64,000 nucleotides of DNA from JAMXLO01 sp963812475 (GCA_963812475.1 CAWEVI010000060.1:22830-86829); one strand, 5' to 3'; numbered from the stretch's first letter, positions 1-9,277 are shown. The notes: a model not told the origin generated them from the letters alone. Numbers and translations: made by a program.

Positions 1-416
1 ATCACGAGAACCGTGCGATGATCAGACCAAGCTGCATCTGTTCTTTTGGCGATCAGTCACTTTCACTCCGGCGATATTTTTTATATCGGAGAAGGAATAT
101 TACGGATTATCAAATGATCGGTCAAGCGCAGATTGCAGTCTTGGCATCGACAGCAGGATGATGATACGAAACAGGAACGTGCCGCCGCCTGCCGCCAGCC
201 ATCGTTGCGCGCCCGTCGCCGCGGCTCGGACAGCGCTTCGGCTCGATCTACCTGGCTACGGCGAGGTCGGTGAGATTGAAGGGGTGGGGGCGGCCACCCT
301 TTCGACGGGTTCCCCCGGCCTCGATGACGGGGACCCCGTATCGCCGGCCACCTCGGGTCGGCGGGCGCCTGTCTCGGGTTGCGCCCGAGACAGGCCACGT
401 CAAATGGCGTGTGGCG
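1..416. other. Non-coding stretch at window edge
   Basis: I see no credible gene here. Short open frames exist on both strands but their proteins are arginine- and proline-rich translations of GC-rich sequence without recognisable motifs. The first 120 bases are clearly richer in A+T than the rest of the window and could carry a promoter for a gene outside the window. The one structured element is the stem-loop at 367-395, listed separately, just after the end of the livK-type gene. Confidence 0.6.
367..395. terminator. Perfect 12-bp stem-loop after livK-type gene
   Basis: The arms GCCTGTCTCGGG and CCCGAGACAGGC pair perfectly around a 5-base loop. It lies 22 bases beyond the stop of the minus-strand operon that ends at 417. 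There is no T-run on either side, so it is not a textbook intrinsic terminator; a Rho-assisted end or an mRNA 3' stabilising hairpin fits as well. Confidence 0.4.
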
Positions 417-1586
417 TCAGTATCCTACCGGAGTCGGGCTGACCGGCACCCAATGGCCGTTCTTCACCACGCACAGGAACAACTCGTTCGACCCCTGGTG
501 TCTGGTTGCGCTGAAGCTCATGGCCGGCGAGCCGAAGATGTCGTGCCAGTCCTTGATGCTCTCCATGCCGGCAACGAAACTGTCCGTCGTCAGGTCCTTG
601 CCGCCCTTCTGCAAGGCCAGCACGACAAGCTGCCCTGCCGTGTAGCCGATCTGCGCGGCAAAGTTCGGCTCCTTGCCGAACTGCTTCTTGTACTTGTCGG
701 CGAACTCCCGGATCGCCGGACTTAAATCGCCGGCCGCGACGTACAACACGGGCGTCATCGAATAGAAGCCTTCGGTCACACCGCCCGGCACCTCGGCCAC
801 CGCTTCGTCATAGCTCGCGGCCTGACCAAGCATATCGACCTGCCAGCCGGTCTTCCGCACGGCCGAGATGATCTGAACGCTATCGCGGACGATGCCGCCG
901 ACCAGGATCAGATCGCAGTTGGCATCCCGCAGCCGGGCGACCGACGCGCTGAAATCTGTGTCGGTGGGCTTATGCAGCGTCTCCGCCGCAAGCTTCATGT
1001 TCAACGCCTTCAATTCGTCGCGTGCACCGTCCATCACGTCACGGCCGAAGTCGGTGTCCTGCGACATCGCGCAGATGGTCTTGCTGTGGTGCTGTTCCAC
1101 GAACAGCTTCACGCCCGAGCGCATCTGATCGTAATACGAAGCCGCGAGCCCGAATTTCAGGTGATTGAGCGGCTCGTACATCGAGCGGGCCGAGGTCAGC
1201 GGGAAGATGTTCGGCACCCCCTTGGCGAGCTGATCCGGCATCGTCGCGTTGTTCATCGGCGTGCCGCCATTGGCCACCATCATGAACACGCCGTCGCGGT
1301 TGATCAGCTTGTTGGCGGCCTGCACCGAGCGTGGAATCTGGTACTGATTGTCCTCGACGATGTACTTGATCTTGCGGCCGTTGATGCCGCCTTCGGAGTT
1401 CACCTCGTCGAACACCATGCGCCAGGCGTTGGTGTTGTTGACGCCCCACATCGCCGTCACGCCCGACAGGTCGCTGTAGGTGCCGATGACGATCTCGTGG
1501 TCGGTCACACCGCGAACGCTGTCCGCCGCCATGGTGGGGCCGATCAGCGCGGTCGCGAGCGCCGCTGCCAGGAGCCTGCTATGCAT
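417..1586 (-). CDS. LivK-type ABC transporter substrate-binding protein
   Basis: A 389-residue periplasmic binding protein of the branched-chain amino acid/amide (HAAT) family, last gene of the livHMGF cluster. It begins with a Sec-type signal peptide (MHSRLLAAALATALIGPTMA, cleavage near residue 20) and continues with the usual ligand-binding fold: 'IVIGTYSDLSG' near the N-terminus, 'GGINGRKI', and a hinge region with 'QIGYTAGQLVV'. Length is typical. A purine-rich ribosome site (AAGGAA) precedes the ATG. Proteins of this family bind amino acids, but also aromatic and dicarboxylic acids, urea or amides. The neighbouring monooxygenase and beta-oxidation genes favour an organic acid over leucine. 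Ligand specificity cannot be read from the sequence. Confidence 0.9.
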   Translation of the reverse strand: MHSRLLAAALATALIGPTMAADSVRGVTDHEIVIGTYSDLSGVTAMWGVNNTNAWRMVFDEVNSEGGINGRKIKYIVEDNQYQIPRSVQAANKLINRDGVFMMVANGGTPMNNATMPDQLAKGVPNIFPLTSARSMYEPLNHLKFGLAASYYDQMRSGVKLFVEQHHSKTICAMSQDTDFGRDVMDGARDELKALNMKLAAETLHKPTDTDFSASVARLRDANCDLILVGGIVRDSVQIISAVRKTGWQVDMLGQAASYDEAVAEVPGGVTEGFYSMTPVLYVAAGDLSPAIREFADKYKKQFGKEPNFAAQIGYTAGQLVVLALQKGGKDLTTDSFVAGMESIKDWHDIFGSPAMSFSATRHQGSNELFLCVVKNGHWVPVSPTPVGY

Positions 1587-1601
1587 TTGCCGTTCCTTCC
1601 T

Positions 1602-2777
1602 TCAGGTGCCGTAAGCTACTTCCATCAGGGCGCGATAGCGAGCATCCAGGGCGCTGCCCCGCGTTGCGTGGCCGTCGATCTGCTGGATTGCGATGCCGAG
1701 CGCCTGGGCCCACCGCCCGATTTCCGGCGGTGGCGACGCGGCACCGATATAGGCGTGCCGTAGCCGGCTCAGGCCCAGTTCCTGCCGCACCGCCCGCAAC
1801 ACGCAGACGCGCGCCAGTGCCGCGAGCGGCCCGCCGCGCTGTCCCGCCGCGATCGCCCCACGATACAGCTGCCGCTGCAGCCGCGTGGCGCCGGCGGCGG
1901 CATTGCTCGCCCGCGCATGCAGCAGCTCCCAGATCTGCACATCGGTGCCAAGCATTGCCGGCTGCACTTCCTGGAGGTTCTCCGCCACGGTGTCCGGGCT
2001 CTCCAGGTAATTGCTGATCACGCGCGCGTCGAGCGCCAGATAGAGCCCGAGCACGCGCTCCATCACGTGGCACATCGGCAGCAACGCGAGGCGCTCGATG
2101 CCTGGCCGCACGCCCAGCACTGCGCGTGCGTTGGCGATCAGGTGCAGCGCATCGCCGTGCGTCAGCGTTCTTCCCTTGCCCGCCACGCCACCGTGCGGGA
2201 ACAGCAGCACCGCCGGCTGATCGGCGGCGATAGCGGCAACGCCCGTGTCCCAGTCGCCGGCGTGTGCACGGTCATGCTGAATGCCCCGGGCCACGAACGT
2301 GCTGAAGCTTTCGCAGATCGGATCGGCAAAATCACGCAGACCCTTCATGTCGAAAATGACGATGCGCCGCAGCGTCGGACAGCGGTCGCGCACCAGCAGC
2401 ACCTTGTCGAGTTGCTCGTCATTCTCGACGAACAGCACGCCGCAACCCGCCAGATGCAGCGCCTGGCCAAGCTGGTCCGGTTCCTCCGCGGGATGAATGC
2501 CGCCGCTGACACCGCCGGCGCCGAGGATGCCGAGATCGACATACACCCATTCCGGGCGCGTCTCGGCGAGCACGCAGGCAACATCGCCAGGCTGGAAGCC
2601 GATCGCCTTCAGCCCCATGCCGACTTCGCGCATGCGCGCACCCAGCTCGGTCCAGGTCACCGCCTTCCAGATGCCGCGGTCCTTCTTGCGCAGAACGGTT
2701 TCCGGCGCATGCGCGGCGATCCGTGCGGCGACCATCGCGGAAATGCTGTCAGGATGCGCGTCCGGGTTCAGTGCCAC
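1602..2777 (-). CDS. Truncated, active-site-degenerate acyl-CoA ligase (AMP-binding) homologue
   Basis: The N-terminal half resembles long-chain acyl-CoA synthetases ('KKDRGIWKAVTWTELGARM', 'CVLAETRPEWVYVDLGILGAGGV'). I chose the GTG at 2777, which overlaps the livF stop by 10 bases, giving 391 residues; an ATG at 2735 is possible. Family members have roughly 600-650 residues. The ATP-binding loop, normally YTSGTTGxPKGV, reads LFPHGGVAGKGRTLTH (about residues 195-207), and the YGxTE motif position reads 'QIDGHATRG'. The C-terminal lid domain is absent and there is no room for it before livK at 1586. The frame is nevertheless open, so this is not an ordinary decayed pseudogene. Full ligases are known in such liv clusters, where they activate the imported acid; this one probably cannot, and may have another role. 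Confidence 0.7.
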   Translation of the reverse strand: MALNPDAHPDSISAMVAARIAAHAPETVLRKKDRGIWKAVTWTELGARMREVGMGLKAIGFQPGDVACVLAETRPEWVYVDLGILGAGGVSGGIHPAEEPDQLGQALHLAGCGVLFVENDEQLDKVLLVRDRCPTLRRIVIFDMKGLRDFADPICESFSTFVARGIQHDRAHAGDWDTGVAAIAADQPAVLLFPHGGVAGKGRTLTHGDALHLIANARAVLGVRPGIERLALLPMCHVMERVLGLYLALDARVISNYLESPDTVAENLQEVQPAMLGTDVQIWELLHARASNAAAGATRLQRQLYRGAIAAGQRGGPLAALARVCVLRAVRQELGLSRLRHAYIGAASPPPEIGRWAQALGIAIQQIDGHATRGSALDARYRALMEVAYGT

Positions 2778-3547
2778 AGCCGCTTCCTCTTCCAGCGCCG
2801 CTGTCCGCGGATGCCGGTTTCCTTCTGTCCGAGGTAAAACTCCTTGATCGCGTCGGTCTGCATCAGCTTGGTACATTCATCAGCCAGCACGATGCGCCCG
2901 ACCTCCAGCACATAGCCGAACTGGGCGGTCTGCAGCGCCATGTGGGCGTTCTGCTCCACCAGCAGGATCGCGACACCCTGCTCGTCGTTGATGCGGCGGA
3001 TGATACGGAAGATCTGGGTGACCAGGATTGGCGACAGACCCAGCGATGGCTCGTCCAGCAGCAGCAGTTTTGGACGTCCCATCAGCGCCCGGCTGATCGA
3101 CAGCATCTGCTGTTCGCCACCCGACAGCAGACCGGCGCGCTGGTGGGATCGTTCCTTCAGCACGGGAAAGTAGGTGTAGCAGAGCTCGAGGTCGCGATGC
3201 ACCGCGTCCTTGTCGTGGCGCGAGTAGGCGCCCATCAGCAGGTTTTCATACACTGTCAGGAACGGGAACACCTCGCGGCCTTCCGGCACATGACAGATGC
3301 CCAGCCGCATCACACGATCGGGCGGCAGGTGGGCGATTTCGCGACCCTCGAAGCGCACCAGTCCGCGTTCGGGATCCAGCACGCCGGAGATTGTGCGCAG
3401 CACCGTCGTCTTGCCGGCGCCGTTGGCGCCAAGCACGGTGACGATCTGACCTTGCCCGACCTGAAGACTGACGCCACGGATCGCCTGGATCGGACCATAG
3501 AAGGTCTCGATACCGGTGACGTCCAGAAGAGCATCGGAGTGGCTCAT
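2768..3547 (-). CDS. livF: LivF-type ABC transporter ATP-binding protein
   Basis: This 259-residue ATPase powers the branched-chain-type transporter together with the LivG-type subunit. Walker A is GANGAGKT (residues 40-47), the ABC signature is LSGGEQQ (141-147), and Walker B with the catalytic glutamate is LLLLDE (161-166), followed by the family-typical 'PSLGLSP'. Length is normal for LivF. It lies 88 bases downstream of livG and overlaps the next gene, so it is probably co-transcribed and co-translated with it. Nothing is missing from the ATPase motifs. Confidence 0.93.
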   Translation of the reverse strand: MSHSDALLDVTGIETFYGPIQAIRGVSLQVGQGQIVTVLGANGAGKTTVLRTISGVLDPERGLVRFEGREIAHLPPDRVMRLGICHVPEGREVFPFLTVYENLLMGAYSRHDKDAVHRDLELCYTYFPVLKERSHQRAGLLSGGEQQMLSISRALMGRPKLLLLDEPSLGLSPILVTQIFRIIRRINDEQGVAILLVEQNAHMALQTAQFGYVLEVGRIVLADECTKLMQTDAIKEFYLGQKETGIRGQRRWKRKRLWH

Positions 3548-3635
3548 GCCGACATCCGCGACGCGTTGCCGTCACGGCCGGGCCCGACGCGGTCGCGCCC
3601 GCAACACCGGTGAGCGACGTGTGGCCAGGCAGCCA

Positions 3636-4412
3636 TCATGCCTCACCTCCGATATAGGCCCGCACCACTTCCGGATGGTTCTGCACCTGGTCGGGTGTGC
3701 CGAGCGCAATGACCTTGCCGTAGTTCAAGGCCATCACGCGATCGGACACCATGCGCACCAAATTCATGTCGTGCTCGACCATGATCACGGTGATGCCGAG
3801 GTCCTTCTTGATATCCTCGATCCAGAATCCCATGCCCTCGGTCTCTTCCACGTTGAGCCCGGAGGAGGGTTCATCGAGAAGCAGCAGTTTTGGCTCGATG
3901 CACAGCGCCCGCCCCAGTTCGACCACCTTGCGCACACCATACGGCAGGTTGGCGATCAGCGTGTCGCGGTAGCGTTCCAGGCTGAGAAACGCAATCACCT
4001 CCTCCGCCTTCTCGCGATGTTTCAGCTCTTCACGCCGCACTGTGGGCAAGAAGGCCAGCTGCGCCAGAACGCCGACGGTCGAATGGCAGTGGCGGCCGAT
4101 CAACAGGTTCTGCAACAGCGTGGCGTTGGTGAACAACTCGATGTTCTGGAACGTGCGCGCAATTCCCAGACCGGCCACGCGATACGGCGGAATGTCGGTG
4201 ATGTCCTGATCCTGAAAGAACAGCCGTCCGGCGCTGGGCTGATAGATGCGGCTTATCAGGTTGAATATTGTCGTCTTGCCCGCGCCGTTCGGTCCGATGA
4301 TGGAGAACACCTCGCCTTGCTCCACCTGGAAGCTGACCGCATCGACCGCACGTATGCCGCCGAAACGTATGGCGATTTCATTGGCAGCGAAGATGCTCAT
4401 GGGAGGCCGCAC
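3636..4412 (-). CDS. livG: LivG-type ABC transporter ATP-binding protein
   Basis: Second ATPase subunit of the branched-chain-type transporter, 258 residues from the ATG at 4412 (a second ATG, four codons in at 4400, is equally possible). Walker A is GPNGAGKT (40-47). The signature region reads LPYGVRK (156-162), the degenerate form usual in LivG proteins, and Walker B is LLLLDE (176-181). The C-terminal 'VVRAYIGGEA' is the conserved LivG tail. It pairs with LivF to form an ATPase heterodimer under the LivH/LivM membrane domains. Confidence 0.93.
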   Translation of the reverse strand: MRPPMSIFAANEIAIRFGGIRAVDAVSFQVEQGEVFSIIGPNGAGKTTIFNLISRIYQPSAGRLFFQDQDITDIPPYRVAGLGIARTFQNIELFTNATLLQNLLIGRHCHSTVGVLAQLAFLPTVRREELKHREKAEEVIAFLSLERYRDTLIANLPYGVRKVVELGRALCIEPKLLLLDEPSSGLNVEETEGMGFWIEDIKKDLGITVIMVEHDMNLVRMVSDRVMALNYGKVIALGTPDQVQNHPEVVRAYIGGEA

Positions 4413-4438
4413 GGAACAGCGACGGTGGGCGCGATGGC

Positions 4439-4470
4439 CTCCCCCTCCCCTCCCGCAAGGGGAGGGGGAG
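4439..4470. repeat. Intergenic palindrome, CCCTCCC/GGGAGGG family, copy 1
   Basis: Lies between livM and livG. Arms of 13 bases (CTCCCCCTCCCCT and its complement) flank the loop CCCGCA. The 19-base core at 4448-4466 occurs in exact reverse complement at 19285-19303, between fbiC and cofC. Such mobile or REP-like hairpins commonly sit in spacers and can stabilise or attenuate polycistronic mRNA. Confidence 0.7.
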
Positions 4471-4482
4471 AATAGCGCGGCA

Positions 4483-5559
4483 TCACCGCAGACGCTCCGA
4501 GCGCGCGTAGGACTTCTGCCGACGGAAACCGGAGCGGCGCTTGAGCGGGTAGGCCTGAAACCAGTGCTTCAGCTTTATCCAGCGGCCATAGATGCCGCCA
4601 GGCTCGAACAGGATCACCATCACCAGCACGAGGCCGAACAGCGACGGCTCCAACCCCGGCATGCGACCGATCCCGAACGGCAGCTCGTCGCGCATGATGG
4701 CGATCGCCTGTGGCAGCAGCCTGACGAAGATCGCGCCGAGAACCGCGCCGTGCAGCGAGCCCAGGCCGCCTACGAAGACGATGGTGACGAACTGCACCGA
4801 CAGCAGCACGTCGAACGCATCGGGTGCGAGAAACCGCACGTAATGCGCGAACAGTGCGCCGGCCAAGCCGGTCATGCCGGCGCTGATGGCGAACGCGAAC
4901 GTCTTGTACCGCGCAAGATGAATGCCCATGCTCTGGGCGGAGATCTCGCTGTCGCGGATCGCCACCATGGCGCGGCCGAGCGGCGTGCGCAGTATGTTGG
5001 CCGACAGCCACAGCACGAACACCAGGACGGCGAGCGAAAGATAGTAGATGCCGTTGGCGCCTTCGATCGGCACTCCAAAGATGTACGGCGTCGGCACCGC
5101 GAAACCGTCGAAGCCGCCGGTGACAGCGTCCCACTTCTGAAACACGGTGCCGACGATGCTGCCGAAGGCCAGCGTCGCGATCGCCAGATAGAGCCCGCTC
5201 ATGCGCAAGGTCGGCAGGCCGATCGCCGCGCCGAAAACCGCGGTGAACAGACCGGCGGCCGGCAGGGTGATCAGGAACGGCACGCCCTGCGCCAGCAGCA
5301 CGGAATTCGTGTAGGCGCCGATGCCAAGGAACGCCGCGTTGCCAAGGCTGATCAACCCGGTGTAGCCGGCCAGCAGCATCAACCCGACGCCGGCGATTGC
5401 GAAGATGAACACGCCGCCAAGCTCACCGATGTAGAACTCGCCCATCATGCGCGGGAGGAGCAGCAGCACGACAACCAGCAGACCGTACCAGAACAGGTCG
5501 CCACGGTGACGCCAGAGCGTCATGTCCTGCCGGTAGTCGGTCTTGAACAAATAGCGCAT
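4483..5559 (-). CDS. livM: LivM-type ABC transporter permease
   Basis: A 358-residue integral membrane protein with many hydrophobic segments: after a polar N-terminus come 'LFWYGLLVVVLLLLP', 'GGVFIFAIAGVGLMLLAGYTGLISLGNAAFLGIGAY' (the conserved LivM/LivH motif) and further segments up to the C-terminal 'LFGLVLVMVILFEPGGIYG'. The last phrase is diagnostic for LivM. It forms the translocation channel with LivH. The gene starts 3 bases after the livH stop, so translation is likely coupled. The polar tail after 'IYG' is about 30 residues. Confidence 0.92.
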   Translation of the reverse strand: MRYLFKTDYRQDMTLWRHRGDLFWYGLLVVVLLLLPRMMGEFYIGELGGVFIFAIAGVGLMLLAGYTGLISLGNAAFLGIGAYTNSVLLAQGVPFLITLPAAGLFTAVFGAAIGLPTLRMSGLYLAIATLAFGSIVGTVFQKWDAVTGGFDGFAVPTPYIFGVPIEGANGIYYLSLAVLVFVLWLSANILRTPLGRAMVAIRDSEISAQSMGIHLARYKTFAFAISAGMTGLAGALFAHYVRFLAPDAFDVLLSVQFVTIVFVGGLGSLHGAVLGAIFVRLLPQAIAIMRDELPFGIGRMPGLEPSLFGLVLVMVILFEPGGIYGRWIKLKHWFQAYPLKRRSGFRRQKSYARSERLR

Positions 5560-5562
5560 GCG

Positions 5563-6444
5563 TCAGACCCGCTTTCCCAATCCCTCGGCGAACAGGCCCT
5601 GTGGCCGCAGAATCAAGGTGGCGAGCAGGACGACATTCGAGGTGACCTCCTGGAAGCCGGCGGGCAGAAAGTAGCCGGCGAGCTGCTCGACGATGCCGAT
5701 GACCACGCCACCGATCAGCGCGCCGGGGATGCTGCCGAACCCGCCGAGCACCGCGGCGGCGAACGCCTTGATCCCCAGAAACCCCATGTTCACGTCGATC
5801 ATCGAGACCGGTGACAGCAGGATGCCGGCCACCGCCGCGACGCCGGCGCTGATCGCCCAGATCAGCGAAAACACCGTGCGAACCGGGATGCCCATGTAAT
5901 AGGCGGCAAGTTGATTCTGCGACGAAGCCTGCATGGCGATGCCGAGTCGCGTGCGGCTGAAGAAGACATATAGCACGCCGCACAACAGGACGGTGCCGAC
6001 GATGATGGATACGTTATCCTGGCCCAGCACGAGGCCGCCCAGGTTGATCGTCTTGTTGGTGAATGGCGTCTCGAACCCGACGGAATCGTAGCCCCAGGTG
6101 ATGCCGGCGTAAGCGCGGAAGATGAACCCGAGGCCGAGCGTAAGCATGACAACGGCAAATTGCGGCTGCCCGATCACTCGTCGCAAAATCACCGCGTCGA
6201 GTGCGAAGCCGAAGGCGGCAATCACCAGGATCGCGATCAGCGCGCCCACCCAATAGTTGAGGCCGAAATGGGCGATCAGGCTGAATGCCACGAAGCCGCC
6301 CAGCATCATGATGTCGCCCTGGGCAAAGTTGACCATCTCGGTCGCCTTGTAGATCAGGACGAATCCAAGTGCGATCAACCCATAGATGCAGCCGGCGGCG
6401 GCTCCATTTATGACCAGCTGCAACAGTCGTGCAGCACCTTCCAC
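5563..6444 (-). CDS. livH: LivH-type ABC transporter permease
   Basis: A 293-residue membrane permease with about eight hydrophobic segments and the LivH hallmarks 'NGAAAGCIYGLIALGFVLIYKATEMVNFAQGDIMMLGGF' near the N-terminus (quoted in part: NFAQGDIMMLG) and 'GGFGSIPGALIGGVVIGIVE' in the cytoplasmic loop. It starts with GTG at 6444, supported by a GGGAGG ribosome site nine bases upstream. It opens the transporter block of the operon, 108 bases after the monooxygenase gene; that spacer could hold a secondary promoter but I see no clear box. Confidence 0.92.
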   Translation of the reverse strand: MEGAARLLQLVINGAAAGCIYGLIALGFVLIYKATEMVNFAQGDIMMLGGFVAFSLIAHFGLNYWVGALIAILVIAAFGFALDAVILRRVIGQPQFAVVMLTLGLGFIFRAYAGITWGYDSVGFETPFTNKTINLGGLVLGQDNVSIIVGTVLLCGVLYVFFSRTRLGIAMQASSQNQLAAYYMGIPVRTVFSLIWAISAGVAAVAGILLSPVSMIDVNMGFLGIKAFAAAVLGGFGSIPGALIGGVVIGIVEQLAGYFLPAGFQEVTSNVVLLATLILRPQGLFAEGLGKRV

Positions 6445-6552
6445 GTTCAGCGGCCTCCCTTGGGCGGGGCCGACTTCGTGGCGCCCCCGGCTATTGATTT
6501 CGGCCGCGACGATATGCCGGGGGTTCAGACGGCGTCAATGTGCACTCCTTGG

Positions 6553-8109
6553 TCAGTGGGGGGACGGGCGCACGGCGCTCACGTCGTCCGGATCGATCAG
6601 GTCCGGCGCTGTCCAGCCGCGCAGGTCGTACTCCGCCAGGCATCGGTCGGCGAAGCCCTTCCAGCGATCGTACTGGCCGGACGCCAACGCTCCGAACAGC
6701 GCGTAGCGGCGGATCTCCTCATGACTGCCGGAGTAGTTCACTTCGTACAGCTCATGTCGGGAGCCGAACTCCGAGCCCACCGCGTCCCACAGCAGCTTCA
6801 TCAGCTTCACCCGCTCGACCGCCGACACGCCGCCGGATCCGCGGACGTAGAGATCGAGATATTTGCGTAATTCCGGCGTCTCGAAATCGCGCGCGTGCGA
6901 GTTCAGGTAGATCAGGCCACTGGCGACGGTCTTTTCGATGATCGTCTTGATCTGCACGTAAGCCTCGGGCGCCAGCACCTGATACGCCGCGGCAGGCTCC
7001 ATGCCTGGCAAGACGCAGCCGCCGGTCCAGGGATCGACCGACTTCGCCATGGCGTCGGACAACCCCCACATCATGTTGCGCCAGGCGATCACCTCGCCGA
7101 TATTGGCCTCGACGCCACGGAACGAACGCGAGCCGGTCATCTCGGTCGCCTTGATGAACAGGCCCGTGATGAAATCGAGTTTGACTGCCAGCCGGGTGCA
7201 TCCGTGCAACAGCGCGCGCGGCAGGAAGCCGGTACGCGGGAAGAAATTGTTGGCCTTTTCCACGTCGGCATAGACGAACACATTCTCCCACGGCACCAGA
7301 ACATCATCCATCACGAAGATCGCGTCGTTCTCGTCCAGACAACTCGACAGCGGATAGTCGTATGGACTCCCCATGACCGCGGCACGCTGCTCATTCGAAA
7401 CGCGACAGATGAGCTTCACGCCAGATGCATTTGTCGGCACGATGAACACCATGGAGAAATTCTTGTCCTGCACAGGGATCAGCCCATGGTGCGCGACAAA
7501 GGTGAAATGCGTCAGCGCCGATCCAGTGGCGACGACCTTGGCGCCGCTGACACGAATGCCGGCGTCGGTCTCCTTGGTGACATGCATATAAATGTCGGTC
7601 GGGCCACCTGCTGCGCCAGGCGCCATGTTGCGATCGACCGGCGGATGGATGATCGCATGATTGATGAACGGCACACGCTCCTGACTATGCCGGTACCAAT
7701 GGAGCGCATTGGCCTGATACGGCGCGTAGAAGTCGGCGTTGGCGCCCAGGGTGGCAAGAAATGCCGCCTTATAATCCGGCGACCGACCGAACCATCCGTA
7801 ACTCAGACGAGCCCAGGCTGCGATTGCGTCGCGCGCTGCCACCTGTTCCTCGGCCGTACGTGAGGCCACAAAGTATTTGTGCGTGAACCCGCCCCATTCG
7901 GTCGGACACGTCAGAACATTCTGCGATGCGGAATGATCCGAATGCAATGCTTCATACAGCCGCGCGATCATCCGCGCACTGTTGCGGAAGGCCGGATGTT
8001 CGGTGATCCGCTTCACTCGTTCGCCGTAGATCCACACTTCGCGGCCATCATCGAGGCTGTCGAGAAATTCCCGGCCTGTGTAGGGCAGAACAGCGTCTGC
8101 GGCTGACAT
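6553..8109 (-). CDS. HpaB-family flavin-dependent aromatic monooxygenase
   Basis: A 518-residue member of the 4-hydroxyphenylacetate 3-hydroxylase family, two-component enzymes that ortho-hydroxylate phenols with reduced flavin supplied by a separate reductase. Family phrases seen: 'GRSPDYKAAF', 'PFINHAIIHPPVDRN' (the conserved histidine/arginine region lining the flavin site), 'KETDAGIRVSGAKVVATGSAL' and 'FVMDDVLVPWENVFVY'. Length is usual. The related 4-hydroxybutyryl-CoA dehydratases carry a CxxxC iron-sulfur motif, which I do not find, so hydroxylase is the better call. No HpaC-type flavin reductase gene is visible in the window. The gene follows the acyl-CoA dehydrogenase by 13 bases and so belongs to the same operon; the true substrate is unknown. 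Confidence 0.82.
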   Translation of the reverse strand: MSAADAVLPYTGREFLDSLDDGREVWIYGERVKRITEHPAFRNSARMIARLYEALHSDHSASQNVLTCPTEWGGFTHKYFVASRTAEEQVAARDAIAAWARLSYGWFGRSPDYKAAFLATLGANADFYAPYQANALHWYRHSQERVPFINHAIIHPPVDRNMAPGAAGGPTDIYMHVTKETDAGIRVSGAKVVATGSALTHFTFVAHHGLIPVQDKNFSMVFIVPTNASGVKLICRVSNEQRAAVMGSPYDYPLSSCLDENDAIFVMDDVLVPWENVFVYADVEKANNFFPRTGFLPRALLHGCTRLAVKLDFITGLFIKATEMTGSRSFRGVEANIGEVIAWRNMMWGLSDAMAKSVDPWTGGCVLPGMEPAAAYQVLAPEAYVQIKTIIEKTVASGLIYLNSHARDFETPELRKYLDLYVRGSGGVSAVERVKLMKLLWDAVGSEFGSRHELYEVNYSGSHEEIRRYALFGALASGQYDRWKGFADRCLAEYDLRGWTAPDLIDPDDVSAVRPSPH

Positions 8110-8122
8110 GGCGGCGCTCCCC

Positions 8123-9277
8123 CTACCCAGGCAGCTCCAGCACGTTCTTCGCCAGTATGTTCCGCTGGATTTCGTTCGAACCGGCGTAGATCGTGGACGG
8201 ACGCGACTGGATGAACAAACCCGCGGGATTCAATTCACGGTTGCCGTCCAGCGGTCCGAACTGCGCACCATGTTCCGCGGCGACCTCGAGCATGGTCTCG
8301 GTGATGCGCTGATACAGCTCTGTCTGATGCACCTTGAGCATGGATACGTCCGGACCCAGCGCCTCCCCGCGATACACCTTTGCGACAAACTCGTTGTACA
8401 GCGATTTGTGGTCTTCAAGATCGAGGCGCAGCCGTGTGTAACGGTCCTGGAACCCCTCCTCATCCCAGACGCCCATACGATCCGCCAGCAGACGCAGCCG
8501 CGACAGCGCATGGGACGATTGACGCGGCGAGCCGCTGCCGATGCGCTCGAACCCCAGCAGGTTCTTCGCCATCGTCCAGCCCTTGTTGATCTGCCCGACC
8601 AGGTTGTCCTTCGGCACGCGCACATCGTCGAAGAAGGTCTCGCAGAACTCGTCTTCCATATCGAGGTTGGTGATCGGCCGGATGGTAATGCCCGGACTGT
8701 CCATCGGCACCAGCAGGAAGCTGATCCCTTCCTGCTTCTTCGCCTGCTTGTCGGTGCGCACCAGAAGGAAAATCCAGTTGGCGTCCATCGCCATCGAGGT
8801 CCAGATCTTCTGGCCGTTCACCACCCAATGATCGCCCTCCAGCACCGCCTCGGTGCGCAGCGACGCGAGGTCGGAACCGGCGTTCGGCTCGGAATAACCC
8901 TGGCACCAGATGTGCTCGCCGGTCAGGATCTTCGGCAGGTAATAGTCCTGCTGCTCCTTTGTGCCGTAGCGGATCAGCAAAGGACCCAGCATGGTCATGC
9001 CCATTTCATTCAATCGGGCACAGCCGTGGCGCTCTTTCTCCTCCAGCATGATGAGCTGCTTGCCGGCGGTGATCCCCATGCCACCGAACTCGCGCGGCCA
9101 GTTGGGGCACAGCCAGCCCTTCCTTGCCAGCTTGTGGTACCAACCCTTGGTGTCCTTGAAATGCAGCCGCGAAGGCGGATTGCGAATCTCCGGCGGGTAG
9201 TTCAACTCGATCCACTGCCGCACCTGCAGGCGAAATTCCTCATCGGGAAGGTCGTTCAGTTCGACGACATCGCTCAT
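8123..9277 (-). CDS. Acyl-CoA dehydrogenase
   Basis: A 384-residue FAD-dependent acyl-CoA dehydrogenase that introduces the alpha-beta double bond in an acyl-CoA. Conserved segments include 'CQGYSEPNAGSDLASLRT' and 'WVVNGQKIWTS' (flavin and substrate loop), and the C-terminal 'IYAGSNEIQRNILAKNVL', which contacts the FAD. Length is standard. It sits 12 bases downstream of the bifunctional hydratase/dehydrogenase and 13 upstream of the monooxygenase. Together with these it would give three steps of a beta-oxidation cycle; a dedicated thiolase is not present in the operon. Confidence 0.92.
   Translation of the reverse strand: MSDVVELNDLPDEEFRLQVRQWIELNYPPEIRNPPSRLHFKDTKGWYHKLARKGWLCPNWPREFGGMGITAGKQLIMLEEKERHGCARLNEMGMTMLGPLLIRYGTKEQQDYYLPKILTGEHIWCQGYSEPNAGSDLASLRTEAVLEGDHWVVNGQKIWTSMAMDANWIFLLVRTDKQAKKQEGISFLLVPMDSPGITIRPITNLDMEDEFCETFFDDVRVPKDNLVGQINKGWTMAKNLLGFERIGSGSPRQSSHALSRLRLLADRMGVWDEEGFQDRYTRLRLDLEDHKSLYNEFVAKVYRGEALGPDVSMLKVHQTELYQRITETMLEVAAEHGAQFGPLDGNRELNPAGLFIQSRPSTIYAGSNEIQRNILAKNVLELPG

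Noticed and set aside
4246..5814. A 522-codon plus-strand open frame opposite livM
   Set aside because: Composition dominated by R, H, Q, D and E without motifs; livM and livH on the other strand are certain.
6553..8109. 4-hydroxybutyryl-CoA dehydratase as an alternative to HpaB-type hydroxylase
   Set aside because: The cysteines that bind the iron-sulfur cluster in that enzyme are not present.
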